Source of the DNA: Micromonospora sediminicola
Lineage (GTDB): Bacteria; Actinomycetota; Actinomycetes; Mycobacteriales; Micromonosporaceae
DNA length: 64,000 nt
NCBI RefSeq assembly: GCF_900089585.1
Contig: NZ_FLRH01000003.1
Span: 1,101,001-1,165,000 of the forward strand
Direction of reading: 5' to 3'
Part shown: positions 15,883 to 23,692 of the stretch, one piece after another
Numbering within the stretch: the first letter of the stretch is position 1
Layout: each line of letters starts with the position of its first letter
Notes under the pieces: generated by a model
Databases searched by the model: none
The model's input: only the letters and a program-made list of their open reading frames with translations
Told to the model about the DNA's origin: nothing
Translations under genes and position numbers: made by a program

Positions 15883-17097
15883 ATGGTCGATCAGCCCGCA
15901 CTCACCCCCGGCCAACGCGTCGAGAAACTCCGCCGCGGCGTCGGCCTGTCCCGCGAGCGCCTCGCCGGCCTTACGGGCCTGGGCGCGTCGACCATCAAGT
16001 TCGTCGAGAACGGCCGCCGATCCCTCACCCTGAACGTCGCCCAGCGCATCGCCCCGCACCTCGGCGTCCACGACCTCGGCGACCTGTTCGGGCCCTCCGT
16101 CACCCTGTCCCTCGACGGCCGGGCCACCCATCCCGCCGTCGACGACGTCCGACGCGCGTTGACCGCCTGGCACATCACCATCGACGGCCAGCCCGAGAGC
16201 ACCGACTACCTTCGTGGCGCTGTCGACTCCGCCTGGCAGACCTGGCACACCAGCCGCAACCAGCGCACCGAGGCCGGCCTCGTGCTGCCCGGCCTCCTCG
16301 ACGCCACCCAGCGCGCCGCCCGCCTGCACACCGGCGCCGACCGGCGCACCGCGCTGGCGCTGCTCGCCCAGGCCTACCACCTCGCCCAGGCATACCTGGC
16401 CTGGCACGGCGACCGGGAACTGTGCTGGCTCACCGTCGACCGAGGCATGGCCGCCGCCCTCGACGCCGACGACCCCCTCGCGATCGCCGGGAGCATCTGG
16501 TACGCCGCGCACATCCTGCGCGCTGTCGGCCGCGGCGACGAAGCCCTCGACCGGCTACGTGAGGCCCGCGCCCTGATCGAGCCTCGGGTAGCCGACGGGG
16601 GCGTGGAGTACGCGGAGATGCTCGCCGACCTACACCTGTGCACGGCGCTGACCCGGGCTCGCACCGGCGACCAGGGGGCTTGGGCGGACTGGGACACCGC
16701 CCGGCAGGTCGTCGACCGGGCGCTCCCGGACGGGTACGTGGGGCTGCGGACCCGCGTATCCCGTCCGCTGGTCGAGGTGTACGCGGTGATGTGCGCCGTC
16801 GACCTGGGCGACCCCGACGAAGCGCAGCGCCGCGCGCACTCCCTCGACCCGCAGTCGATCCCGTCGACCGAGCGGCGCGGCCGGCACTACGTCGAGCTGG
16901 CCCGCTCCGCCGACCTGGAAGGCGCCCGGGAGGCAACGCTGCACCTGCTCACCCGCGCGGAGGCGACGTCACCGGAGACGGTGCGGTTCTCGCCAGCGGC
17001 GCAGGACATGGCCGGCCGGCTGGCCCGGGAGGCGCCGGCGGCGATCCGCGCGGAGGCGTCCGAGCTGGCCCACCGCATCTCCAGCCCTCCTGTGTAG
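15883..17097 (+). CDS. XRE-family regulator with TPR-like C-terminus
   Basis: A 404-residue protein. The ATG at 15883 is selected by a GGAGG site 7 bases upstream. The N-terminal HTH is GQRVEKLRRGVGLSRERLAGLTGLGASTIKFVENGRR, cut here by family rules at about residue 65. The remaining 330 residues are helical repeats rich in Ala/Leu/Arg (for example ALALLAQAYHLAQAYLAWHGD), resembling TPR arrays of Streptomyces pleiotropic regulators. It heads a rightward cassette of small genes (17296-18403). Confidence 0.8.
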   Translation: MVDQPALTPGQRVEKLRRGVGLSRERLAGLTGLGASTIKFVENGRRSLTLNVAQRIAPHLGVHDLGDLFGPSVTLSLDGRATHPAVDDVRRALTAWHITIDGQPESTDYLRGAVDSAWQTWHTSRNQRTEAGLVLPGLLDATQRAARLHTGADRRTALALLAQAYHLAQAYLAWHGDRELCWLTVDRGMAAALDADDPLAIAGSIWYAAHILRAVGRGDEALDRLREARALIEPRVADGGVEYAEMLADLHLCTALTRARTGDQGAWADWDTARQVVDRALPDGYVGLRTRVSRPLVEVYAVMCAVDLGDPDEAQRRAHSLDPQSIPSTERRGRHYVELARSADLEGAREATLHLLTRAEATSPETVRFSPAAQDMAGRLAREAPAAIRAEASELAHRISSPPV

Positions 17098-17230
17098 AGG
17101 TACACCGAGTCACCGGGTACGCCGCGTACCCATAGCGAAGCGCGTCTTTACCTACCGTCATCTCTGCTGGTGGCGGTGGAGAGTCGCGCGGCGTACGACG
17201 AGCTGTTCGCCCTGCCGCCCTGAGCCGGAC

Positions 17231-17268
17231 GCGGGTACGTGCTCTGCCCCCGTGGAGCATGTACCCGC
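17231..17268 (+). terminator. Strong hairpin ahead of the small-gene cassette
   Basis: GCGGGTACGTGCTC (17231-17244) pairs with GAGCATGTACCCGC (17255-17268), a 14-bp stem with one wobble and a 10-base loop. It lies 28 bases before the GTG at 17296. A 17-codon GTG-initiated frame (17170-17223) ends just before it, so either termination of the XRE transcript or attenuation is possible. No other gene is seen in 17098-17295. Confidence 0.5.
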
Positions 17269-17295
17269 GCCCCCGGACTGACGGAGGCGATCAGC

Positions 17296-17466
17296 GTGGC
17301 GTCCATCCGATCCCTGCTCCGCCGGCTGACCAGTCGGCCCGACCCGGCGATCTCGGACCGAGGGCAGCGGATCCAGCGCAACGAGCACGACAGCGCCCGG
17401 CAGCGGGTGCTCGAACTCGGCCGGCAGCGCCAAGCCGAGTACCGGTACGAACGGCGCGACCGGTGA
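17296..17466 (+). CDS. Small basic protein, unknown
   Basis: A 56-residue protein starting at GTG 17296 with GGAGG upstream. It is Arg-rich and predicted helical (SIRSLLRRLTSR, then RQRVLELGRQRQAEYRYERR). The stop overlaps the next GTG start (GTGA), so it is translationally coupled. No known family. Confidence 0.55.
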   Translation: MASIRSLLRRLTSRPDPAISDRGQRIQRNEHDSARQRVLELGRQRQAEYRYERRDR

Positions 17467-17753
17467 CCCCCCGTCCGGGGCACGCCGCTCGGGCTCTCGA
17501 CGCCCTCGATGAGCGGATGAGCGGCGTCGACCACCAGCCGCACCGGCCATCCTGGGAATGCCGCGCCTGCTACGAGCCGTGGCCGTGCGCGGCCGGGCAA
17601 GTGCAGCTCGCCGAGGCGTACCGCGGTGACCGGTCCGGCCTGACGATCTACATGGGCAAGCTGTACGCGGCAGCTCTCGTCGAACTGCCCGCCTTCCCGC
17701 CGCGGCTGCTCTACAGCCAGTTCGTGGCCTGGACCCGCGCCCTCACCCGGTGA
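17463..17753 (+). CDS. Small Cys-motif protein, unknown
   Basis: A 96-residue protein starting at GTG 17463. A short Cys cluster (WECRACYEPWPCAAG) lies near residue 30 and is followed by a helical C-terminus (IYMGKLYAAALVELPAFPPRLLYSQF). Similar small proteins with a W-C-x2-C-x5-C motif occur next to XRE/TPR regulators in many actinomycetes. The function is unknown. GTGA overlaps link both neighbours. Confidence 0.6.
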   Translation: MTPRPGHAARALDALDERMSGVDHQPHRPSWECRACYEPWPCAAGQVQLAEAYRGDRSGLTIYMGKLYAAALVELPAFPPRLLYSQFVAWTRALTR

Positions 17754-17962
17754 CCGGGCCGGGCCGGGCTCAGCCCGGCGCGATCTGCATGGGCTGCACC
17801 GAGGGGATCACCGTCAAGACGCACGCGTGCGCCGGCGCGGCCGAGCTGCTGCCGTTCGGCGGCACCTGCACGTGCCGGCTGCCCGGCTGCGGACCGACCC
17901 CCTCCACCACACCCACAAGTCGGCCCCGGACGCGGCGAGCCAAGCGCCGGCCGGGGCCTTGA
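17750..17962 (+). CDS. Small Cys-rich protein, unknown
   Basis: A 70-residue frame starting at GTG 17750 and overlapping the previous stop by 4 bases. It has six Cys, including CMGC and CTCRLPGC, which could bind metal, and a basic tail. Coupling to the upstream gene is the main support. No family is recognised. Confidence 0.5.
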   Translation: MTGPGRAQPGAICMGCTEGITVKTHACAGAAELLPFGGTCTCRLPGCGPTPSTTPTSRPRTRRAKRRPGP

Positions 17963-17983
17963 TCAGACACAGGAGGTCTGACC

Positions 17984-18403
17984 ATGCTCCAGTCTCACCG
18001 AACCCGCCGGATCCTGGGCGGCGCCGCGCTGGCCCTGGCCATCGTCGGCGGCCTCGCCTGCGACGGCGAGGGCACGAAGAGCGACCGCGACCCGGCCGAC
18101 CGGCAGGTCGACGCGAAGCGGAAGATGACCGCCGTCATCAACGCCAGCGGCGACGGCCCGTACTCCGTCGTCGTGCGGGCGGCGAAGGTCGGCGACGACC
18201 GCGGCGACTACACCCGCAAGTCCGTCGCCGGCGGCGCGTACCGGCAGACGCTCGACTACACGTCGGGGCTGCGGATCACCATCACGATCACCGCGACGGG
18301 GCACCGCACCGATCCGCTGTCCTGCGAGATCACCGACGGGACGAAGCGGGCCCGGGACCGGGCGGCCGGCACCGTGCAGTGCAAGCTCACGACCTCGCGA
18401 TGA
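17984..18403 (+). CDS. Lipoprotein, MmpS-like accessory protein
   Basis: A 139-residue protein with AGGAGG 7 bases before the ATG. A twin-Arg-containing basic start, a hydrophobic core and the lipobox VGGLAC predict a lipid-anchored exported protein. The remaining beta-rich domain ends with LSCEITDG and GTVQCKL, the paired-Cys pattern of MmpS transport-accessory proteins. No MmpL partner lies nearby. As the last gene of the rightward cassette within the prophage it is a candidate lysogenic-conversion gene. Confidence 0.6.
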   Translation: MLQSHRTRRILGGAALALAIVGGLACDGEGTKSDRDPADRQVDAKRKMTAVINASGDGPYSVVVRAAKVGDDRGDYTRKSVAGGAYRQTLDYTSGLRITITITATGHRTDPLSCEITDGTKRARDRAAGTVQCKLTTSR

Positions 18404-18494
18404 TCCGGGCGAGCCGGGCCAAGGCGAGCCGGATCCGGTCGACCAGGCTGGCGCGGCGGTAGGGCTCGGGCGAGTTCAGCGTCCATCCGGTCAT
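18387..18494 (-). CDS. Possible 35-residue basic protein
   Basis: A short minus-strand frame encodes a 35-residue peptide with an amphipathic Arg/Leu/Ile helix (VDRIRLALARLARII). It overlaps the lipoprotein 3' end antisense, lacks a good ribosome site and lies beyond the late terminator, so support is weak. Confidence 0.25.
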   Translation of the reverse strand: MTGWTLNSPEPYRRASLVDRIRLALARLARIIARS

Positions 18495-18552
18495 CCGCCC
18501 AGTATCACCGGGGCCGGCCAGGCTTGGGGCGCACATCTGGTCCGCAGACACG

Positions 18553-18584
18553 AAAACGCCCCCCGCCCATTAGGGCGGGGGGCG
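18553..18584 (-). terminator. Rho-independent terminator of the leftward late operon
   Basis: A perfect 12-bp GC stem (18557-18568 with 18573-18584) has a 4-base ATTA loop and is followed, reading leftward, by a TTTT tract (18556-18553). It lies 20 bases after the last late gene and is the clearest intrinsic terminator in the window. Confidence 0.9.
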
Positions 18585-18603
18585 CGATCGTGTGTAGCTC
18601 GGC

Positions 18604-18786
18604 TCAGCGGTCGAGCGGGTCCTTGGCGTTCGGCACGACGTACACGCCGAGCGCGCCGAGCACCGCCAGGGCGACGGTGATCCCCTCGGTGGCGGTCAGG
18701 ACGTCGTCGCCCATCGCGACGGTCAGGGCGACGCCGCCGGCTACGGTAGCGGCGACGATGGTCTTGGCGTAGCGGGCAACCCGCAT
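18604..18786 (-). CDS. Holin-like small membrane protein
   Basis: A 60-residue protein with AGGAGG 6 bases before its ATG. Two hydrophobic helices (KTIVAATVAGGVALTVAMG and ITVALAVLGALGVYVV) are joined by a short acidic turn, with a charged C-terminus. Size, topology and its position as the last gene of the late operon match actinophage holins, which make the membrane lesion for lysin release. The call is by topology. Confidence 0.65.
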   Translation of the reverse strand: MRVARYAKTIVAATVAGGVALTVAMGDDVLTATEGITVALAVLGALGVYVVPNAKDPLDR

Positions 18787-19011
18787 GGTGTACCTCCTGA
18801 GTACGGTCGATGAGTGCAGCGGTACGTACGGACGCCAGCCGGTGAGCTGGCGGAGCTCCCGAGCCCTGCCCGGACGGGCACACCGACACCGTCCCCACTT
18901 GGGGTGCGTGCCTGGTGGAGGGCTGCTGGGAGATGGGGCCGGCAGTGGCGCTGCCGACAGCCGGGCTGCGACGGGGTGACGCAGCACCGGCACGAGCACC
19001 GGAGCCGGTAG
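18787..19011. other. Gap in the lysis region
   Basis: About 225 bases separate two lysis-region genes. A plus-strand frame (18814-19011, GTG start, 65 residues with a CRQPGC motif) is open but has no ribosome site and opposes the operon. Minus-strand frames here look random. No firm feature is called. Confidence 0.4.
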
Positions 19012-19311
19012 CTACCGGCGTTCGGCCGGTGCGTGCTGGGCACGGTGAAGCAGCACGCACCGCCACACCACCTGGGCGACCAGAGCAGCGAACGCCACCA
19101 GGGTGACCGCCGCGCGGCCGGGGTACTGCGGCCACACCCGGGCCAGCACGATCAGGGTCATCAGCAGGCCCAGGTTCGCGGTGAACTGCATGACGTGCCT
19201 GCCGCCGGGGTTGTGCCGCCAGTCCCCGCCGGTGGTGACCCAGAACGCGACCACGAAGTACCAGCACGCTGCTGCGCCGATTCCGGCGAGCACCGTGTTG
19301 AGGTCGTTCAC
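19012..19311 (-). CDS. Phage three-helix membrane protein
   Basis: A 99-residue protein with three hydrophobic helices: VLAGIGAAACWYFVVAFWVT, then TANLGLLMTLIVLARVW, then AVTLVAFAALVAQVVWRCVLL. The WYFVVAFW and GGDWRHNPGGRHVM segments resemble a membrane protein family common near lysins in mycobacteriophages and Streptomyces phages. It is probably part of the lysis cassette or an exclusion protein. Its start overlaps the upstream gene by 4 bases. Confidence 0.65.
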   Translation of the reverse strand: MNDLNTVLAGIGAAACWYFVVAFWVTTGGDWRHNPGGRHVMQFTANLGLLMTLIVLARVWPQYPGRAAVTLVAFAALVAQVVWRCVLLHRAQHAPAERR

Positions 19312-19508
19312 CGTGACCCCCTCAGCGCGTCGGTGATCATCGGGCCGAAGTGGTTGCGGCGGCGCAGCTCCGCGAGTCGCCGCGCCGCCGCGTCGACCTG
19401 GTCGTCGTCGGCCCGGGCCGCCGCCAGGTCCTCCCGCGCCCGCGCGAGCAGGTCGCGGGCCTCGGTCGTCTCCGGCGACGGCCGCTTGCGCTTACGTCTC
19501 CAGATCAT
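19308..19508 (-). CDS. Small coiled-coil phage protein
   Basis: A 66-residue protein with a basic N-terminus (MIWRRKRKRP) and a long charged helix (EARDLLARAREDLAAARADDD, then RRLAELRRRNHFGPMI). The ELRRRNHF motif occurs in a short actinophage family found beside lysis genes. The function is unknown. It overlaps both neighbours. Confidence 0.6.
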   Translation of the reverse strand: MIWRRKRKRPSPETTEARDLLARAREDLAAARADDDQVDAAARRLAELRRRNHFGPMITDALRGSR

Positions 19509-19782
19509 GGCGGCCTGCCTCCCGAGCCAGTCCTTGCAGCAGCTGCACGGTCAGGTCGGTGTTGGGCAGCAGCTTCTGCACCTGCTCGTCACGTACCCGC
19601 ACCTGCTCGTCTCGTACCGCCAGGGTGGCTCTCAGGTGGGCGATCTGGTCGTCCTTGTCGCGGACCCGATCCTCGTGCACGGTGCGCGGCACGAGCCGGC
19701 CGGTGAGGACCAGGGCGACGACGAAGAGCAGCACCCCGACCGGGCCCCCGGAGCTGAGCAGGGCGGCGGGGATGTCGGGCAC
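19492..19782 (-). CDS. One-helix membrane protein with coiled coil, lysis cassette
   Basis: A 96-residue protein starting at GTG 19782, two bases after the stop of the lysin gene, so probably translationally coupled. One transmembrane helix near residues 12-30 (GPVGVLLFVVALVLTGRL) is followed by a charged coiled coil with a repeated VRDEQV element. Topology fits an accessory holin or inner-membrane spanin-like component. The exact role is not shown by the sequence. Confidence 0.6.
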   Translation of the reverse strand: MPDIPAALLSSGGPVGVLLFVVALVLTGRLVPRTVHEDRVRDKDDQIAHLRATLAVRDEQVRVRDEQVQKLLPNTDLTVQLLQGLAREAGRHDLET

Positions 19783-19784
19783 GG

Positions 19785-21476
19785 TCAGGCCTGCGGTCCG
19801 GCGCCGTCGAGCGACCCGAGGACCGATCGCAGGGCGGCCTCCAGGTCGTCGCGGGACACCGGCCCGTCGGCGGCCGGGAGACCGGCGAGGACCCGCTCGG
19901 CGACCGCCGCGGCGAGCTGGTCGACGTCGACGCCGGCCGGCCGGGGCAGCGCAGCCAGGGCGGTGGCCAGCTCGGGTGGGCTGGTGCTCTCGGCCTTGAT
20001 CAGGGCGGGCAGCGCGGTGAGCTGCTGCACCGGCCACATGGCCTGGCCGCCGCCTTTGAGGTCGGTGCGGACGGCCGGCCGGCCGTTGGCGAAGGCCTCC
20101 ATCCTGCCGTCGGTGTAGGCGACCTGGGCGAGCAGGGTGGGCAGCGCGGCGGCCAGCTGGTCGAGCAGCCGGGCGTGCGCGTCGGTGAACTGGGCCATCT
20201 CGTCCTCCAGGAGTCCGATCGTGGTGAGGTAGCGGCGGAACAGCGCCGTCTGGTCGCGGCCGGCCTTGATCGCGTCGCGGTGGTAGCTGATGTGCGTGTG
20301 CCACCGGTGCGAGTCGTCGCCGCTGGCGCGCTTGCCGAGCCGGTCCCAGCGGCGCACCGTCGATCCGTCCGGCGAGTAGATGACCTCTCGGATGTCCCGG
20401 GTGTCGGTCGCGCCGGCCGCGCACTCGCGGGCCAGCCAGGTGGAGAACGTCTGCAGGTCGTGCCGGCGGCCGCCGATGGTGACGGTGAACGTACCGATGT
20501 CGAGGGCGCAGGCGTACGAGCTGAGGCCGGTGCGGTCCCGGGGCGACTCGACCACGCTGTAGTCGCCGCTGACGACGCGGTCGGAGCCGCAGTGGTAGCC
20601 GCCGCGGTGTGCCGGGTCGCCGACGATGCCGACCTCGGCCGGCTCCAGGCCGTTGCCGCCGAGGTGGTCGAGCAGCAGCCGGCGGGCGTCGAGCAGGGTC
20701 TGTGGTGCGGTGGTGGCCACCGGTACCTCCTCCAGAGTGATGGCCTGCCAGGTCTGCCGTGCCGGTTCGGAGCCGGCGAGGGTGAGATCGCAGCCGCCCT
20801 TGTGGAACCACTGCGCTGCCAGCGCGCCGTCGGCGCGCAGGGCGTCGACCATCTCCTGGGCCCACCCGGCCTGGCCGGTGCCGTCGACGTCCCACGGCTG
20901 GCGTTTCGCGCCTAGCTCGGCGACCAGGTACGGCACGCCGAGCTGCTCGGCGACTTGACGGGGGATGCTGAGCAGGTCCTCCGCGGTGCGGTACTTCGGG
21001 CCGTCGTTGTAGATGTCCCAGGCGATGAAGTCGACGAGTTGGCGGGGCATCCACCGGCCGTCGCCGGCGAACTTCTGCCACCAGTAGCGGGTGAACACCG
21101 GCCCGAGCCAGATGTCGGCGCGGGCCGGGTGCCCGTCGAACGCCGCCACCAGCGCGGCCTGCTGGGCGTGGAAGTCGTCCAGGGTCGGATCCCCGGACTC
21201 GGGGCCCTGCTCGGGCTCGTGGTCCTCGGTGAGGAACAGCCGCAGCCCGGCTGGCTTCCGGTCGGCCCAGGCGCGCACGTCGGCGGGCGGGTTGGTCTTG
21301 TACGACAGGTGGACCGCCGGCACTCCGGCCGCGACGAGCGGCCCGAGCACCGGACCGTCCCAGGCGTGCAGCGCCTTGTTCGCCTCGACGAAGATCCGAC
21401 CTATGCCGGTGCCCGGGTACAAGGCGAGCATCTCCCGCACCGAGCGGGGGCCCGGAGTCCAGCCGATCAGCGTCAT
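19785..21476 (-). CDS. Multidomain endolysin candidate (GH-like barrel plus M15-like peptidase)
   Basis: A 563-residue protein. Residues 1-250 look like a glycoside-hydrolase TIM barrel (GIGRIFVEANKALHAW, WDIYNDG, AELG near the C-terminal strands). Residues about 285-405 carry a Zn-peptidase-like pattern of the M15/VanY type: GGYHCGSD, SYACALDIG and WHTHISYH. The last 150 residues are helical, with a VDVDQLAAAVAERVLAGL and RDDLEAALRSVLGS ending seen in actinophage lysins. It lies directly upstream of the membrane lysis genes, supporting a cell-wall-cutting role. It could instead be a tail-tip hydrolase. Confidence 0.65.
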   Translation of the reverse strand: MTLIGWTPGPRSVREMLALYPGTGIGRIFVEANKALHAWDGPVLGPLVAAGVPAVHLSYKTNPPADVRAWADRKPAGLRLFLTEDHEPEQGPESGDPTLDDFHAQQAALVAAFDGHPARADIWLGPVFTRYWWQKFAGDGRWMPRQLVDFIAWDIYNDGPKYRTAEDLLSIPRQVAEQLGVPYLVAELGAKRQPWDVDGTGQAGWAQEMVDALRADGALAAQWFHKGGCDLTLAGSEPARQTWQAITLEEVPVATTAPQTLLDARRLLLDHLGGNGLEPAEVGIVGDPAHRGGYHCGSDRVVSGDYSVVESPRDRTGLSSYACALDIGTFTVTIGGRRHDLQTFSTWLARECAAGATDTRDIREVIYSPDGSTVRRWDRLGKRASGDDSHRWHTHISYHRDAIKAGRDQTALFRRYLTTIGLLEDEMAQFTDAHARLLDQLAAALPTLLAQVAYTDGRMEAFANGRPAVRTDLKGGGQAMWPVQQLTALPALIKAESTSPPELATALAALPRPAGVDVDQLAAAVAERVLAGLPAADGPVSRDDLEAALRSVLGSLDGAGPQA

Positions 21477-21486
21477 GCTGCCTCCC

Positions 21487-22188
21487 TCAGAAGATGGGGA
21501 TGCCCGGGGCCGGCTCGGCGGCGGGTGGGGTAATGGAAGCGGGCTTGAGGGCGAGGGCGAACACCACCGCGTTGCCCTCGGACAGCGAGCTGGTCAGCGT
21601 GCGGGTGACTCCCGTCGCCGCAGCCATCGGCCCCCCGGAGTCCCACACGGCCATGGTGATGTCGGCGGAACCTGCGTTCGTGGCCGCGTCCGCCCGCTTC
21701 GTATCCCCGCCCGCCGACGACGACCAGGTGGCCACGCCGGCGGCGCCCGGCGCGTGCCGGGTGACGACCCCGTAGACCAGCCAGCCGCCCTCGGGCACGT
21801 CCACGGCCGGGGTGGTCTGCGTGGTGCCTGAGGTGCCGGCGACCATGGACGCCGCCGTCACTGGGGTGGTCGCGTCGAGGCCTCGGTATGCGCCGGCCCA
21901 CGCCGCGTTCTTCACGGCCCCGCCCGTGGAGATGCCCCACGTGTACGAGGTGGGCTCCGAGGCGGCGGTCTTGGTGCGGATCCGGCCGCCCAGGTTCGTC
22001 CCGGACGTGGCGTCACCGCGCACGGTCAGCCCGGCCACGGGCTCCGTCACCGTGGCGCTGGCGCTCAGGAGGCCGAACAGATGCACCAGCTGGTCGCCGT
22101 CCACCACGCCGGTCAGCGCAGGCACCGGGTTCGACGTGGTCGAACCGCTGGGCACGTTCTCCTGGTCGTCGACTCTGCTGATCGCCAT
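21487..22188 (-). CDS. Minor tail / structural protein
   Basis: A 233-residue protein rich in Thr, Ala, Gly and Val with beta-type periodicity and no signal peptide (TWGISTGGAVKNAAWAG, GNAVVFALALKP). This composition and its place between the tail fibre and the lysin fit a virion surface or receptor-binding component. It starts 2 bases from the upstream stop. No domain name can be assigned. Confidence 0.6.
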   Translation of the reverse strand: MAISRVDDQENVPSGSTTSNPVPALTGVVDGDQLVHLFGLLSASATVTEPVAGLTVRGDATSGTNLGGRIRTKTAASEPTSYTWGISTGGAVKNAAWAGAYRGLDATTPVTAASMVAGTSGTTQTTPAVDVPEGGWLVYGVVTRHAPGAAGVATWSSSAGGDTKRADAATNAGSADITMAVWDSGGPMAAATGVTRTLTSSLSEGNAVVFALALKPASITPPAAEPAPGIPIF

Positions 22189-22189
22189 G

Positions 22190-23677
22190 TCAGTACGCCA
22201 GGACCTGAACGGTGAGCTTCGTGCCCGCCGCGGTGGAGCCGACCTGGTCGACGTCGACGGTCAGGTACGACCCGGCCGGCCAGTTCGCAGAGATGAACGT
22301 GGACGCGACCCCGCTGTACCGGTTCCCGGCGGTGATCGTCGGCCGGTTCCCGCTGGTGAACACGGCGGTGCCGTCGACGCGGACCTGCACGATCAGCGAC
22401 GACCCGGTGGGTGCGGTGCCGCCGATCGACGCGACCGCCGACCGCAGCGTCAGCGCCGACCCGGTCGGGTTGTGCACCCGGTAGGTGCCGGTGCCGACCG
22501 TGGCGGTGTCCTGTGTCCAGGTCGGCATCACGCTGACGGTGCTGCCGCCGCCTCCGCCGCCGGCGCTGCCGGTCCAGGTGCCGGGGGTGCCGCCGGCGGT
22601 GCACAGCCACAGCACGCCGGCGGAGTCGACGACGGCGTCGCCGGTGACCCAGGTGCCGGTGGTCGGCGCGCCGGTCCCGCTCTTCTGCCCCCGGAAGTTC
22701 ACGCCAGACAGGCTGTTGTAGGAGCCTCCGGCGCGGACACCCTGCAGGCCGGACAAGACGCGGGTGGCCTCGACCCAGCCGGGCTTGGTGCTGTTCCCCG
22801 TGCCGTACGCGCCGAGCAGCGCCTCCCTGTTGGCCGCGACCGAGGGGTTGGTGGACAGCTCGAAGAACCTGCCGGTGGAGGGACCTCCGCGGTTCTCGTA
22901 CGCCTCGAAGACCCGCCCTGCCACCCGGTTGGGCAGCGACGGCGCGGCGCGCAGCTCCCCGTTGCCGTTGAACCACCCGGTCTTGATCGACTGGCCGGTG
23001 GACGAGGTGGAGAAGAACTGCACCGCGTCGGGATTGTCGTCGGCGCCGCTGTAGGGCTGGGTGAGCTTCAGCCACGGGTTGCCGCTCTGTCCCTGCGCCG
23101 GGTCTGGTGGCTGGGCGGTGTTGCCGACGTAGCTGCCGCCGGAGGCCGGCGGGTTGAGCAGCACCGCGCCGGCCGCCGCCGACGGTGGGATCAGCCCGAA
23201 CCCGCCGCCGGTCACCACGCCGAGCAGATCACCGACGTTGCGGCTGCCCGGCAGCGGCACGGACACGTCGACGAGGTTCGCCACACCCGTGCCGTGGCCG
23301 TTGTTCTGCGACTTGTGGGCGGCGAGGTCGACTGCGGTGGCCACGGCCTGGTCGCCGACGTCGGCGGCCATCCACACCCGCCGCCCGCCGGCGGCCGACG
23401 CCCACGCCCCGGTGACGTTGTCGGGGTACTGCACGCGGGGAATCTGTCCCAGCGCCCGACCGTCGGAGGTGTCGGAGGACAGCACCGACGTGCGGGCGCT
23501 GCCGGTGCTGTCCAGCAGGTCGGTGTACTGCGTGCCGCCGGTTTCGCTGTTCCACCAGGTGATCTCGACGCCGCCGACGACTACCGCCGCTTTGCCGTCG
23601 AGGGAGCCGATGGTGACGTCGGCTCCGGAGACGATGGTGTAGTCGGACGGCCCACCGCCGGCCCAGTATCGAGTCAT
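22190..23677 (-). CDS. Minor tail / fibre-like protein
   Basis: A 495-residue protein. The N-terminal half contains a concanavalin- or beta-sandwich-like stretch beginning MTRYWAGGGPSDYT. A Gly hinge (GSAGGGGGGS, about residue 375) leads to a C-terminal beta domain (TYRVHNPTGSALTLRS and SYLTVDVDQVGSTAAGTKL) similar to carbohydrate-binding tips of actinophage fibres. It probably contributes to host recognition. The assignment rests on order in the tail operon and composition. Confidence 0.65.
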   Translation of the reverse strand: MTRYWAGGGPSDYTIVSGADVTIGSLDGKAAVVVGGVEITWWNSETGGTQYTDLLDSTGSARTSVLSSDTSDGRALGQIPRVQYPDNVTGAWASAAGGRRVWMAADVGDQAVATAVDLAAHKSQNNGHGTGVANLVDVSVPLPGSRNVGDLLGVVTGGGFGLIPPSAAAGAVLLNPPASGGSYVGNTAQPPDPAQGQSGNPWLKLTQPYSGADDNPDAVQFFSTSSTGQSIKTGWFNGNGELRAAPSLPNRVAGRVFEAYENRGGPSTGRFFELSTNPSVAANREALLGAYGTGNSTKPGWVEATRVLSGLQGVRAGGSYNSLSGVNFRGQKSGTGAPTTGTWVTGDAVVDSAGVLWLCTAGGTPGTWTGSAGGGGGGSTVSVMPTWTQDTATVGTGTYRVHNPTGSALTLRSAVASIGGTAPTGSSLIVQVRVDGTAVFTSGNRPTITAGNRYSGVASTFISANWPAGSYLTVDVDQVGSTAAGTKLTVQVLAY

Positions 23678-23692
23678 GCTCTACCCCTCTTC

